Positions 1 to 8,765 of a stretch of 64,000 nucleotides of DNA are shown here, one piece after another. Position 1 is the stretch's first letter; the number at the start of each line of letters is the position of its first letter. The stretch comes from Candidatus Binataceae bacterium (lineage in GTDB: Bacteria > Desulfobacterota > Binatia > Binatales > Binataceae). Below the pieces are notes generated by a model, which saw only the letters and a program-made list of their open reading frames with translations, did no database searches and was not told the DNA's origin. The translations under genes were made by a program, and so were the position numbers. The stretch covers positions 608,059 to 672,058 of the forward strand of contig DASRHP010000012.1 in assembly GCA_035650475.1 (NCBI GenBank), read 5' to 3'.

Positions 1-236
1 CGGATCAACTCGCAAGCGCGCTGGTGCGGTTGCGCAGGCTGTGCGAGGAGGCCGGGCGCGACTTCGGCTCGCTCGAAATCACGATCTACAACCCGGTCGC
101 GGGCGGCGATCCGCGCAAGGCGCTCAAGCGCTACGAGGAAGCCGGAGCTCATCGCCTGGTCCTGATGAACGCAACGCTGCATGCGGATCGCTACCAGCAT
201 GAACTGGAAGGCTTCGCCCGCGACTGGATCGTCTGA
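1..236 (+). CDS. LLM-class F420-dependent oxidoreductase, C-terminal fragment (gene enters from the left edge)
   Basis: Open from the window edge (reading from base 3) to a TGA at 234-236, giving the last 77 or so residues. The visible part ends in a pattern typical of the last beta/alpha unit of luciferase-like TIGR-type F420 oxidoreductases: a stretch reading KALKRYEEAGAHRLVLMN followed by a short helix with ELEGFARDW. This tail normally sets the final strand of the TIM barrel. The N-terminal flavin/F420 region lies outside the window, so cofactor and substrate cannot be stated. Three further LLM proteins occur in this window, which supports the assignment only by context. Confidence 0.55.
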   Translation, partial: DQLASALVRLRRLCEEAGRDFGSLEITIYNPVAGGDPRKALKRYEEAGAHRLVLMNATLHADRYQHELEGFARDWIV

Positions 237-299
237 GATGGCGGCGGCGATGACGGACGCGTTCCGCGCGCACCTGGCGCAATGGCGCCGGACGGGGCG

Positions 300-1319
300 A
301 TGAGCCTGCGCGGCGCAATCTCTGGCTTCGGCGAGGTCGCCGCCCAAGCCCATCTGGCCGGATGGCGCACGCGGCTCGACGTCAACATCGTAGCGATCCA
401 CGATCCGATTGCCGAGCGGCGCCATCACGCGATTCGCCTCATCCCCAACGTCCGCGCGTACGATGATCTGGAGCTGATGCTCGACGGCGAACGGCTCGAC
501 TTCATCGACGTCGCAAGCCCGCCCGCTTTCCACGCGGCCACAGCGCGGATGGCGCTGGAAGCCGGGGTGCACGTGCTGGTCGAGAAGCCGCTTTGCCTGG
601 ACGTCGTCGAGTTCGACGCACTGCGCGCCGCCGCCGTAAACCGCGGGCGGGTACTGATGTGCGTCCACAACTGGAAGCATGCAGCGGCATATCGTCTGGC
701 GCAGCGGATGATCAGCGACGGGCGTCTGGGCGAGATTCGCTACGTCGCGCTCGACCGCCTGCGGACCGCTCCGGCGGGTGTGAGCGCGGGCACGGGCGGG
801 CGATGGCGGACAGGGGCGGCATCAGGCGGCGGCATCCTCATCGACCACGGATGGCACGTTTTCTACCTGATGCGCTGGCTGATGGGCGGGGTCGACCCGG
901 TATCCGTTTCGGCCTGGCTCGACGCGGCTCCCAATAGCGGCGTTGAAGGCGTCGCCGACCTGCGCGTGTCTTTCCCTGACGGGCGCCTGGGGTCGGCGCA
1001 TCTGAGCTGGCAGTCACCGGTCCGTCGCACGCGCGCGCTTGTCTACGGGAGCGAGCGCGCGCTCGAGATCGAGGACAATCGTATCGTGCTGACCGCGCGG
1101 TCCGGTGCGTCTGAGAATCTGTCGATCGCCGACGAAATCGACGATTCCTACCATTCGGCGTGGTTTGCAGGGGTGGCGTCAGATTTTGAACGCGCTATCG
1201 TCGGGGGTGCTGGCTCGGCGCTGCTGGCAGAAAATCTTGCCGAGGCACGAGCCGCGCTCGCCATGACGTTGGCCGCGCGCGAATCCCATCGCCGAGGCGT
1301 AATTGCCAAAGTCGTGTGA
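300..1319 (+). CDS. Gfo/Idh/MocA family NAD(P)-dependent oxidoreductase
   Basis: A two-domain sugar/polyol-type dehydrogenase. The N-terminus carries a Rossmann loop, GAISGFGEVAAQAH, where G-x-G-x-x-A binds the dinucleotide. About residue 95 there is the family motif VHVLVEKPLC, whose EKP lysine is the conserved catalytic-site residue. The rest is the C-terminal alpha/beta substrate domain, and total length (about 340 aa) is usual. The ATG at 300 begins just before the Rossmann strand and overlaps a short upstream stop; an in-frame ATG at 282 adds six residues and cannot be excluded. Substrate is unknown. It lies between an LLM oxidoreductase and a TetR gene, outside the clear hopanoid run, so no pathway is assigned. 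Confidence 0.85.
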   Translation: MSLRGAISGFGEVAAQAHLAGWRTRLDVNIVAIHDPIAERRHHAIRLIPNVRAYDDLELMLDGERLDFIDVASPPAFHAATARMALEAGVHVLVEKPLCLDVVEFDALRAAAVNRGRVLMCVHNWKHAAAYRLAQRMISDGRLGEIRYVALDRLRTAPAGVSAGTGGRWRTGAASGGGILIDHGWHVFYLMRWLMGGVDPVSVSAWLDAAPNSGVEGVADLRVSFPDGRLGSAHLSWQSPVRRTRALVYGSERALEIEDNRIVLTARSGASENLSIADEIDDSYHSAWFAGVASDFERAIVGGAGSALLAENLAEARAALAMTLAARESHRRGVIAKVV

Positions 1320-1350
1320 ATTCGCGTCGATTCCGACGGCGGCGCTCCTA

Positions 1351-1378
1351 TTGACTTTGAACATTAGGGCGTTAGAGT
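1351..1378 (+). promoter_or_regulatory. Candidate sigma70-type promoter upstream of the TetR gene
   Basis: TTGACT (1351-1356) and TAGAGT (1373-1378) are separated by 16 bp in the 174-bp AT-richer gap before the TetR regulator. The match is good for a GC-rich genome, but there is no experimental support, and the leader to the regulator start would be more than 100 nt. Confidence 0.4.
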
Positions 1379-1493
1379 GCTCATTGACCGGTAGGTTAGC
1401 GAGGCGTCTCGGGCGAGATCTTGAGGCTCGGACAAGGCTTTTCCTTCGGGTCATGCGCGGCGAGTCGCGCGTGCGTTTGGAGGCTTTGCCGGC

Positions 1494-2159
1494 ATGCGGC
1501 CACCGGAATGTATGGCGTCTGAGTCACGTTCGCCGGCGCAGGAAAAACCCCAGGATTCGCGGGATGAGATCCTTCAGGCGGCTATCCGCCTGTTCGCACG
1601 CCGCGGCTTCCACGAGACCTCGATGTCCGAGGTGGCGCGCGAGGCGCAAGTGAGCAAGGCGCTGATTTTCTGGCACTTCAAGACCAAGGAAGAGCTTTTT
1701 CTGGCCGTCCTCAACCGGCTGCTCGAGCCTTACTTTATTGATTTTGCCGAGGAAGTGGGTGCGCTGGATGAGCGGTCGCAGCTGCGCAGGCTGGTGCAGT
1801 CTTATCTGCTCTTCGTGCGCGATAACGCTGCCTCGGTGCGCTTTTTCCTCGGCCAGCTGTTGCACGGCGAGAAAGTGCCCGAGGAGCTGAGCATGCAGGT
1901 GATGAAGCTCTACGAGGGCTATCGCGAGTTGATGGTCGATATAATCCGCCGCGCGCAGGAAAAAGGCTTGTGCGCGCGCGACATCGCGCCCGAGGCGGCC
2001 GCCCGCTTCATGCTCTCCGCGCTCAACGGCTCGCTCATCGGCTTCCTGTTCAGCCCAGGCTCGTCGGCTGAAATCGATGGAACGGTGGCGATGATTGGCA
2101 ACTGGCTGTTTGGCGAAGCGCAAACGCGGCCTGCCGAAGGCGGCAAGGCCGTTGCCTGA
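1494..2159 (+). CDS. TetR/AcrR family transcriptional regulator
   Basis: The N-terminal 60 residues form a TetR helix-turn-helix: DEILQAAIRLFARRGFHETS, then MSEVAREAQVSKALIFWHF with the recognition helix and the usual Y/F-x-x-F-K-x-K-E-E-L continuation. Residues from about 75 to 215 are a helical ligand-binding and dimerisation domain of normal size (221 aa total). ATGs at 1494 and 1512 are both in frame; the later one would remove six residues and keep the whole HTH. The gene sits 42 bp upstream of hpnH in the same direction, with a short palindrome in that gap, so it may control the hopanoid genes or itself. The effector cannot be read from sequence. Confidence 0.9.
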   Translation: MRPPECMASESRSPAQEKPQDSRDEILQAAIRLFARRGFHETSMSEVAREAQVSKALIFWHFKTKEELFLAVLNRLLEPYFIDFAEEVGALDERSQLRRLVQSYLLFVRDNAASVRFFLGQLLHGEKVPEELSMQVMKLYEGYRELMVDIIRRAQEKGLCARDIAPEAAARFMLSALNGSLIGFLFSPGSSAEIDGTVAMIGNWLFGEAQTRPAEGGKAVA

Positions 2160-2163
2160 ACCG

Positions 2164-2173
2164 GAACCGGTTC
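2164..2173. promoter_or_regulatory. Palindrome GAACCGGTTC between tetR and hpnH, possible operator
   Basis: A perfect 10-bp palindrome lies in the 42-bp gap between the TetR stop and the hpnH ATG, preceded by another copy of the AACCGG half. TetR proteins often bind short palindromes beside their own gene. The link is inference; a 10-bp palindrome can occur by chance. Confidence 0.25.
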
Positions 2174-2201
2174 TTCACGTTCCTCGGAAGGTAACATCGC
2201 A

Positions 2202-3203
2202 ATGCGGATGCCGCTCAGATTGATGCTTGACCTTAACCGCTACATGCGCCAGAAGCGCCGCGCGGGTGACAAGTATTTTCCGCTGGTGCTGATGCTGGAG
2301 CCGTTGCACGCCTGCAATCTCGCCTGCATCGGCTGCGGGCGAATCGTCGAGTACAAGGACACCATCCGCGACATGATGCCGCTCGACGAGGCGCTGGGCG
2401 CCGCCGAGGAGGCCGGCGCGCCGATCGTTTCGATCTGTGGCGGCGAGCCGCTGATGTACAAGCATATCGTGCCGCTGACCAAGGGGCTTATCGAGCAGCG
2501 CCGTCACGTCCAGATCTGCACCAACGCGATCCTGCTCGAGCGCTTTATCCGCCAGGTCGAGCCCAGCTCTTACCTAAGCTTCAACATCCATATCGACGGC
2601 ATGCGCGAGACCCACGATCGAGTGGTGGACCGCGATGGCGTCTTCGACACCTGTGTCCGGATGATCAAGCTGCTCAAGGAAAAGGGCTATCGGGTGCAGA
2701 CCAACTCGACCATCTTCCGCGAGACCAGCGCCGAGGAAATCGAGGAGTTGATAAAGATGCTCGCAAGCCTGCGCGTGGACGGGATGCTGCTGACGCCCGG
2801 CTACCATTACCAGGTGCTCACTAATGACGAGATCTATCTCCGCAAGGAGGAGATGCCATACAAGTTCAAGCGGGTGCGCAAGCTGGCCGACGATTACAAG
2901 ATCATCAACACGCCCATCTATCTCGACTACCTGACCGGCGAGCGCGACCTGCTGTGCAGCCCATGGACCACCGTTACCCGCAATCCGCAGGGCTGGAAGG
3001 GCCCCTGCTACCTGATCACCAACGGGCACTACAAGAGCTTCCGGCAGCTCCACGAAGCGACTGACTGGGAGTTTTACCGCACCAAGCAGGACATCCGCTG
3101 CCGTGACTGCAAGCTGCATTCGGGTTTCGAAGGCACGGTAGCGCTGCAATTTGGCCAGAATCTGAAGGACTCGTGGCGGATGGTGCGCCACTATATGTCC
3201 TGA
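2202..3203 (+). CDS. hpnH: Hopanoid biosynthesis radical SAM protein HpnH (adenosylhopane synthase)
   Basis: HpnH joins a 5'-deoxyadenosyl radical to diploptene to make adenosylhopane, the first step of bacteriohopanepolyol side-chain building. The protein has the radical SAM cysteine motif C38-x3-C42-x2-C45 (ACNLACIGC) and a following GGEP-type motif (SICGGEPLM) that binds SAM. Length of 333 aa and the N-terminal MPLRLMLDLNRYMR segment are typical of HpnH. Further cysteines near the C-terminus (CSPW, IRCRDCKLH) match the family's extended C-terminal domain. The ATG has a GGAAGG ribosome site about 10 bp upstream. It opens the hopanoid run that continues with a prenyl synthase and shc. Confidence 0.96.
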   Translation: MRMPLRLMLDLNRYMRQKRRAGDKYFPLVLMLEPLHACNLACIGCGRIVEYKDTIRDMMPLDEALGAAEEAGAPIVSICGGEPLMYKHIVPLTKGLIEQRRHVQICTNAILLERFIRQVEPSSYLSFNIHIDGMRETHDRVVDRDGVFDTCVRMIKLLKEKGYRVQTNSTIFRETSAEEIEELIKMLASLRVDGMLLTPGYHYQVLTNDEIYLRKEEMPYKFKRVRKLADDYKIINTPIYLDYLTGERDLLCSPWTTVTRNPQGWKGPCYLITNGHYKSFRQLHEATDWEFYRTKQDIRCRDCKLHSGFEGTVALQFGQNLKDSWRMVRHYMS

Positions 3204-3407
3204 TGGGCCGGCAGCACCGCGCAGGTGCGCCAGCCGCGCGCCATCGCGCCACGGGCCAACTCCTCGGCCAGCCTCGGTTTTGCGCCGGCCGGGAGCGCGG
3301 CGCAGACCAGAATCACATGCGAAGCGCTCGGCGCGCGCGCCGCGCCACGACGGGGGGCGGAGCCGGGTCCACAGCAAGGGCCCGCGTGGTGAGACGACGA
3401 TAAACCG

Positions 3408-4409
3408 ATGGCAGACGCAAAATCCGAAGAGCGACATCGGCGCCGCGACCCTGAACGGGTTTCGGTGAATCACGCCGCTGTTCGCGCCCGCAACGGACAT
3501 CTCGCCGCGCGCGCGCCCATCGTCGGGCCGTTCGATATCGAGCGTTATCTGAGCGAGCGGGCGGCGATGGTTGAGCGGGAGCTGGCGCGCGCGGTCGCCG
3601 AAGACTGCGGCCCGGCGGCGCGGCTGCGCGAGGCGATGCGCTACAGCCTGCTGGCCGGCGGCAAGCGCCTGCGCCCGATCCTCGCGCTCGCGGCGTGCGA
3701 AGCGGTAGGTGGGGCGGTCGAGGTCGCGATGGCCTTCGCCTGCGCAGTCGAGATGATTCATACCTACTCGCTCATCCATGACGACTTGCCATGCATGGAC
3801 GACGATGATCTGCGCCGCGGCCGCCCGACCAATCACAAGGTTTACGGCGAGGCGCTCGCGATCCTGGCCGGCGACGCGCTGCTGACCGACGCCTTTGCGG
3901 TCCTTGCCCGCTCCTCCGCGCCGCAGGCCGCGCTGATCGCCACTGTCGGTGAACTGGCGCAGGCTGCGGGCTCGGCCGGGATGGTGGCCGGGCAGACAAT
4001 CGACCTTCTCGGCGAAGGGCGCGCGATGAGTATCGAAGAGCTGGAGCATCTCCACAGCCGCAAGACCGGCGCGTTGTTTGTCGCCGCGGTACGCGGCGGT
4101 GCGCGATTGGGCGGAGCCGGCCATGCCCAGTTGCTCGCGCTGGAAGGTTACGCACGCGCGCTGGGTCTCGCCTTCCAGGTGATCGACGACATCCTCGACG
4201 TCGAGGCCTCGGCCGAGCAGCTCGGCAAACGCACCGGCAAGGACGCCGCGCACGGCAAAAACACCTATCCCGGATTGCTGGGACTCGAGCGCTCGCGCTC
4301 GCTTGCCCGCGAGCTCGAAGGCCGCGCCCATCAGACGCTCGCAGGCTTCGACCATCGTGCCGACCCGCTGCGCCATCTCGCGAGCTTTGCCGTGGAGCGC
4401 AAGTTGTGA
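3408..4409 (+). CDS. ispA: Short-chain polyprenyl diphosphate synthase (farnesyl/geranylgeranyl type)
   Basis: An all-helical trans-prenyltransferase that condenses DMAPP/GPP with IPP. Both aspartate-rich motifs are present: DDLPCMD starting at D125 and DDILD at D260. GGKRLRP near residue 85 binds diphosphate. The residues before the first Asp motif and the overall 333 aa fit bacterial FPP/GGPP synthases; FPP is the likely product because the next genes convert FPP to squalene. The N-terminal 45 residues are basic and poorly conserved, so a GTG at 3466 is an alternative start. The stop overlaps the next gene by 4 bp (GTGA), indicating translational coupling. A roughly 200-bp gap separates it from hpnH. 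Confidence 0.92.
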   Translation: MADAKSEERHRRRDPERVSVNHAAVRARNGHLAARAPIVGPFDIERYLSERAAMVERELARAVAEDCGPAARLREAMRYSLLAGGKRLRPILALAACEAVGGAVEVAMAFACAVEMIHTYSLIHDDLPCMDDDDLRRGRPTNHKVYGEALAILAGDALLTDAFAVLARSSAPQAALIATVGELAQAAGSAGMVAGQTIDLLGEGRAMSIEELEHLHSRKTGALFVAAVRGGARLGGAGHAQLLALEGYARALGLAFQVIDDILDVEASAEQLGKRTGKDAAHGKNTYPGLLGLERSRSLARELEGRAHQTLAGFDHRADPLRHLASFAVERKL

Positions 4410-5494
4410 AGCCCGCCGTCGCACGTTCCGGTTCGGACGCCGCCTCCGCCGGGCGCCTCCCAGCGCATGCGCGCCGGGCCGTACTCTTTGCGCCGGGCGA
4501 TCTGCGGTTGTGCGAGTTTACCCCGCCTCATCCGGGGCCGGGCGAGCTGCTGCTCAAAATTGAATGCGCGCTGAGCTGTGGCACCGATCTGAAGACTTAC
4601 CGCAGGGGCCATCCGATGTGGCGGCTGCCGACGCCGTTTGGGCACGAGTTCGCGGGCGTGGTCGTCGAGGCGGGCGACGGCGTGGCGCAATTCAAGCCCG
4701 GCGATGCGGTGATGGCGGCGCCGACCGCGCCCTGCGGAACTTGCTTTTACTGCCGTCGCGAACAGGAAAATCTCTGCCCGCAGGCGATGGAAAAAATGGT
4801 GATGGGCGCGTACGCGGACTTTCTGCTGCTGCCCGCGCACGTGGTCGCGCGCAACACGTTCATCAAGCCGCCCGCGCTCAGTTTCGAGGAAGCCGCGCTG
4901 CTCGAGCCGCTCTCCTGCGTGGTTCATGCGCATGCGCTGGCGAGGCCCGCGCCGCACGAGACCGCGCTGGTCATCGGTGCCGGCGCCTTCGGCCTGCTGC
5001 ACATGGTGGCGCTGCGCGCGGCTGGCGTGCGCGAGATCGCGGTCGCCGGGCGCGGCCGCGAGCGCTTGCAATGGGCGGGCGAGCTGGGCGCCGATTGCGT
5101 CATCGACGCGGGCACGCAGGATTCCGCCGCCGAAGTGGCGCGGCTCAACGACGGATACGGTCCCGACCTGGTGATCGAATGCACGGGGCAGGTCGGCGGA
5201 TGGAGCGACGCGCTCGCGCGGGCGCGCCGCGGCGGCCGCGTGGTGTTTTTCGGCGGATGCCCTGCCGGGACCAAAATCGAGCTCGATACGCGCCGAATGC
5301 ATTACGACAATCTGACGCTGATCGCGCCCTTTCATTTCCGCCCGCGCGACGTGCGCCGCGCATGCGAGATGCTCGCCGAGGGCATCCCCGGTCTGCGGCG
5401 CATCATCAATGCGCGCCGCCCGCTGGCCGAACTGGCCGGGGTGTTCGGCATGCTCGAACGCGGCGAGGTGTTGAAGTGCGCCATCGTTCCCTGA
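4406..5494 (+). CDS. Zinc-dependent medium-chain alcohol dehydrogenase inside the hopanoid cluster
   Basis: An MDR-family NAD(P)-dependent dehydrogenase. The N-terminal GroES-like domain has the catalytic zinc Cys in SCGTDLKTY, the glycine/histidine element FGHEFAGVV, and a four-cysteine structural zinc lobe CGTCFYCRREQENLC. The Rossmann domain carries VIGAGAFGLLH. Length 362 aa is normal for threonine/sorbitol-type enzymes. GTG at 4406 overlaps the stop of the prenyl synthase, so both are probably co-translated, and shc follows 66 bp later. The position suggests an isoprenoid or hopanoid alcohol as substrate, but this is inference; no standard Hpn letter belongs to this gene. Confidence 0.88.
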   Translation: MKPAVARSGSDAASAGRLPAHARRAVLFAPGDLRLCEFTPPHPGPGELLLKIECALSCGTDLKTYRRGHPMWRLPTPFGHEFAGVVVEAGDGVAQFKPGDAVMAAPTAPCGTCFYCRREQENLCPQAMEKMVMGAYADFLLLPAHVVARNTFIKPPALSFEEAALLEPLSCVVHAHALARPAPHETALVIGAGAFGLLHMVALRAAGVREIAVAGRGRERLQWAGELGADCVIDAGTQDSAAEVARLNDGYGPDLVIECTGQVGGWSDALARARRGGRVVFFGGCPAGTKIELDTRRMHYDNLTLIAPFHFRPRDVRRACEMLAEGIPGLRRIINARRPLAELAGVFGMLERGEVLKCAIVP

Positions 5495-5560
5495 GGGAGC
5501 GCGGGTCTGGCGCGCGTGGCGGGATCTGGCGCATCGAAAACACGCAGGAACCTGTGACTT

Positions 5561-7537
5561 ATGAGTGAAGCTCTCGACATCGCTATCGGCGGGGCCGCGG
5601 CGTCGGCCGTTATTGCGCCTTCGCCGCACGACGAGTTCGCCGCGAAGATTCATTCCGCGATCGACCGTGCGCAGCGCGCCCTGCTCAAACTCCAGCATCC
5701 CGAGGGCTACTGGCAGGCGGCACTCGAAGCCAACGCGGAGATGAACGCCGAGTTCATCATCTTCAACCGCTTCATGGGCGTCAGCGATCCGGCGATGGAG
5801 GCCAGGCTCCAGCGCTACCTGCTCGACACTCAGATGGCCGACGGCAGCTGGAGCCTGTTCCCGGGCGGCGAGGGCGACCTCTCGACCACCATCGAGGCCT
5901 ACTTCGCGCTCAAGCTGAGCGGTATGCGTGCGGGCGACGAGCAGATGATGCAGGCGCGGCGCTGGATCCTCGCGCGCGGCGGCATCGCGCGCGCGGGCAC
6001 GCTTGCCCGCTTCTACCTCGCCGCGATGAATCAGGTGCCGTGGGACTGCACCACCGCGTTGCCGGTGGAGTGGATACTCACGCCGCTATGGTTGCCGGTC
6101 AATCTCTACGAGCTGTCGTCGTGGGCGCGCGCGACGGTGGTCGCGCTGATGCTGTTGCGCGCGGGCAAGCCGGTGGTGGAGGTGGACTGGCGCCAGGGGG
6201 TGCTGGAGCTTTACATCCAGCCGCCGCACTTCACCAAATTCGAGCTGCCGCGCGCCGCCTGGTGGTCGCCGCGCAAGTTCTTCAACCTTGCCGACCGCCT
6301 GCTGGGTGCCTACGACCGCCATCATCTGAAGCGGCTGCGCGCGAGGGCGATCTCGCGCGCCGAACAGTGGCTGCTCGAGCATCAGGACGCCAACGGTTCG
6401 TGGGGCGGCATTCAGCCGTGTTATCTGCTCAGCACGATGGCGCTCAAGGGGCTCGGCTACCGCAACGATCATCCGGTTATCAAAAAGGCGCTCGAGGCAA
6501 CCCACGAGCTGATCTGGGACTACGGCGACTCGATCCTCTACCAGCCTTGCGTGTCGCCCAACTGGGACACCGCGCTCGCCGCCAAGGCGTTGATCGATTC
6601 CGGGCTGGCGCCCGACCATCCCGCGCTGCGCGACGCCGGCAAATGGCTCCTCGATCATCAGATCTTCAAGAAGGGCGACTGGTCGGTGAAGCGGCCAAAT
6701 CTCGAGCCCGGCGGATGGGCCTTCGAGTTCTACAATGATTGGTACCCCGACGTTGACGACTCCGCGGTCATCCTGATGGTGCTTGCAGGAAGCGCGGCCA
6801 ACGACGCCGCGGCGCGCGAGCGCGCGATCAACCTGGGCGCGAACTGGGTGATGGGGATGCAGTCGAAGGACGGCGGCTTTGCCGCCTTCGACGTCGACAA
6901 CGACGCCACCTGGCTGAACTATGCGACCTTCGCCGCCGACACCGAAGCGGCGACCGATCCGACCTGTCCCGACCTGACCGGGCGCGTGCTCGAGATGATG
7001 GCCGCGGTGGGATACCGCGCCGACCACCCGGTGGCGCGCCGCGCGATCGCGTGGCTCAAACGCGAGCAGGAAGCAGATGGCTCGTGGTGGGGCCGCTGGG
7101 GTGTCAATTACATCTACGGAACCTTCTCGGCGCTCTCGGGCCTGCGCGCGATCGACGTTGACGTGAACGAACCGTGGATCAAACGCGCGGTTGCCTGGTT
7201 GAAATCGGTGCAGAACGCCGACGGCGGATGGGGTGAGAACTGCCTGAGCGACAAGGACCCCGCGTGGCGCGGACGAGGCAACAGCACCGCGTCGCAGACC
7301 GCGTGGGCGATCATCGGGCTGCTCGCCGGCGAGGACGAAGTGAGCCCGGCAGTGATGCGGGGCGTGCAATGGCTGGTCGAGCGTCAGCGCGAGTCGGGCG
7401 ACTGGGAAGACACGGAGTTCACCGGCACCGGCTTTCCGAACCATTTTTATCTGCGCTACCACATGTATGCGCATTATTTTCCACTGATGGCGCTGGGACG
7501 GTTGCGCAAGCGGCTCGGCGAGCTTGCCGCGCGCTGA
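5561..7537 (+). CDS. shc: Squalene-hopene cyclase
   Basis: Cyclises squalene to hopene/diplopterol at the inner membrane. The protonating DxDD motif is at D397-V-D399-D400. Several QW repeats of the Q-x2-DGSW type are visible (for example MADGSWSLF, QDANGSWGG, QSKDGGF, EADGSWWGRWG, QNADGGWGE), as expected for the two alpha/alpha barrels. At 658 aa it is a full-length bacterial enzyme. ATG at 5561 is preceded by CAGGAA. Squalene supply (hpnC, hpnD, hpnE) is encoded immediately downstream, with dxr between. Confidence 0.98.
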   Translation: MSEALDIAIGGAAASAVIAPSPHDEFAAKIHSAIDRAQRALLKLQHPEGYWQAALEANAEMNAEFIIFNRFMGVSDPAMEARLQRYLLDTQMADGSWSLFPGGEGDLSTTIEAYFALKLSGMRAGDEQMMQARRWILARGGIARAGTLARFYLAAMNQVPWDCTTALPVEWILTPLWLPVNLYELSSWARATVVALMLLRAGKPVVEVDWRQGVLELYIQPPHFTKFELPRAAWWSPRKFFNLADRLLGAYDRHHLKRLRARAISRAEQWLLEHQDANGSWGGIQPCYLLSTMALKGLGYRNDHPVIKKALEATHELIWDYGDSILYQPCVSPNWDTALAAKALIDSGLAPDHPALRDAGKWLLDHQIFKKGDWSVKRPNLEPGGWAFEFYNDWYPDVDDSAVILMVLAGSAANDAAARERAINLGANWVMGMQSKDGGFAAFDVDNDATWLNYATFAADTEAATDPTCPDLTGRVLEMMAAVGYRADHPVARRAIAWLKREQEADGSWWGRWGVNYIYGTFSALSGLRAIDVDVNEPWIKRAVAWLKSVQNADGGWGENCLSDKDPAWRGRGNSTASQTAWAIIGLLAGEDEVSPAVMRGVQWLVERQRESGDWEDTEFTGTGFPNHFYLRYHMYAHYFPLMALGRLRKRLGELAAR

Positions 7538-7588
7538 ACCGCTTTGGGGCGACGCATCGGGGTTAAAACGCAGACTGATTCGACACAC

Positions 7589-8764
7589 GTGAAGACGATC
7601 GCGATTCTCGGCTCTACCGGTTCGGTCGGAGTCACCACGCTCGACGTGGTGGCGCGCTTTCGCGATCGCTTCCGGGTCGCCGCGCTCGCCGCCGGCCGCA
7701 ATCTCGACCTGCTGGTCGAGCAGGTCGAGCGCTTCCGCCCCGAGCTGGTCTCGGTCGCCACGGCCGAGCTGGCCGCCGAGCTGCGCCGGCGCCTCGGTTG
7801 CGACTGCAAGGCCGAGATAGCCCACGGCACCGACGGCGCGGTAGCCGTTGCCACCCATCCCGAAGTGCATATCGTGGTCTCGGCGCTGGTCGGGGCATTG
7901 GGCCTGGGCCCGACGCTGGCCGCGATCGCGGCCGGCAAGGATATCGCCTTCGCCAACAAGGAGGTGCTGGTCGTCGCGGGCGAGCTGATGACGCGCGCGG
8001 TGGGTGAGCGCGGCGTGCGTCTGCTGCCGGTGGACAGCGAGCACAACGCGATTTTCCAGTGCCTCGAAGGCCGCGCGCGCGATTCCGTCAAGCGCATCAT
8101 CCTGACCGCCTCGGGCGGCCCGTTTCTGCGGCTTGCTCCGGAGCGCTTCGCCTCGGTGACCATCGCCGAGGCGCTCAACCATCCGACGTGGCGGATGGGC
8201 AGCAAGATCACCATCGACTCGGCGACGCTGATGAACAAGGGGCTCGAGGTGATCGAAGCGCACTGGCTGTTCGACCTGCCGCCCGAGCGTATCGCCGTCG
8301 TCATCCATCCGCAGAGCGTCGTGCATTCGATGGTAGAGTTCATCGACGGCTCGGTGATCGCCGAGATGGCGGTGCCGGATATGGCGATTCCGGTCGCTTA
8401 CGCGCTCGCATTTCCCGAGCGCCTGCCGCTCGATCATCTCAAGCCGCTTTCGCTCGCCGAGGTTGGCCACCTGACCTTCGAGGCGCCCGACCCGGCGCGC
8501 TTCCCGTGCCTGCGCCTGGCCTATGAGGCGTTGCGGGAGGGCGGCACGATGGCGGCGTGCCTCAATGCGGCCAACGAGGAGCTGGTCGCCGGCTTCCTCG
8601 CCGGGGGGGTGCGCTTCGTCGATATTCCGCGCCATGTCGAAACCGTAATGGCGCGTCATCACAACCGTTCCGCGCGCACGCTGGAAGACCTCTACGAGGT
8701 TGACGGATGGGCGCGGGCGCAGGCGCGCGAGCTTATCGGGGCGCCGCGAGCGGCGCCGCTCTGA
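7589..8764 (+). CDS. dxr: 1-deoxy-D-xylulose-5-phosphate reductoisomerase
   Basis: Second enzyme of the MEP pathway, making 2-C-methyl-D-erythritol 4-phosphate with NADPH. The NADPH loop GSTGSVG begins seven residues after the chosen GTG start at 7589. The active-site region includes ANKEVLVVAGELM, LLPVDSEHNAIFQCLEG (Asp/Glu metal ligands) and the serine-rich LTASGGPF loop. About 391 aa is the usual length. A TTG at 7544 would add 15 unconserved residues and is less likely. Its place between shc and hpnC, with the stop one base before the hpnC start, ties the MEP precursor pathway to hopanoid genes; dxr is more often found with ispU/cdsA/rseP. Confidence 0.97.
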   Translation: MKTIAILGSTGSVGVTTLDVVARFRDRFRVAALAAGRNLDLLVEQVERFRPELVSVATAELAAELRRRLGCDCKAEIAHGTDGAVAVATHPEVHIVVSALVGALGLGPTLAAIAAGKDIAFANKEVLVVAGELMTRAVGERGVRLLPVDSEHNAIFQCLEGRARDSVKRIILTASGGPFLRLAPERFASVTIAEALNHPTWRMGSKITIDSATLMNKGLEVIEAHWLFDLPPERIAVVIHPQSVVHSMVEFIDGSVIAEMAVPDMAIPVAYALAFPERLPLDHLKPLSLAEVGHLTFEAPDPARFPCLRLAYEALREGGTMAACLNAANEELVAGFLAGGVRFVDIPRHVETVMARHHNRSARTLEDLYEVDGWARAQARELIGAPRAAPL

Positions 8765-8765
8765 C

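Noticed and set aside
3204..3407. Possible short gene or remnant between hpnH and the prenyl synthase
   Set aside because: A - strand frame gives about 38 plausible residues (ILVCAALPAGAKPRLAEE) but has no start, ribosome site or continuation, so it cannot be supported.
2574..4424. Long antisense open frame of 616 codons opposite hpnH and the prenyl synthase
   Set aside because: Arg/Ala/Gly-rich translation without family resemblance, lying opposite well-supported genes; long antisense frames are expected at this GC content.
6086..8662. Antisense open frame of 858 codons opposite shc and dxr
   Set aside because: Composition is typical of the complement of high-GC codons and it spans two confirmed genes; no motif is present.
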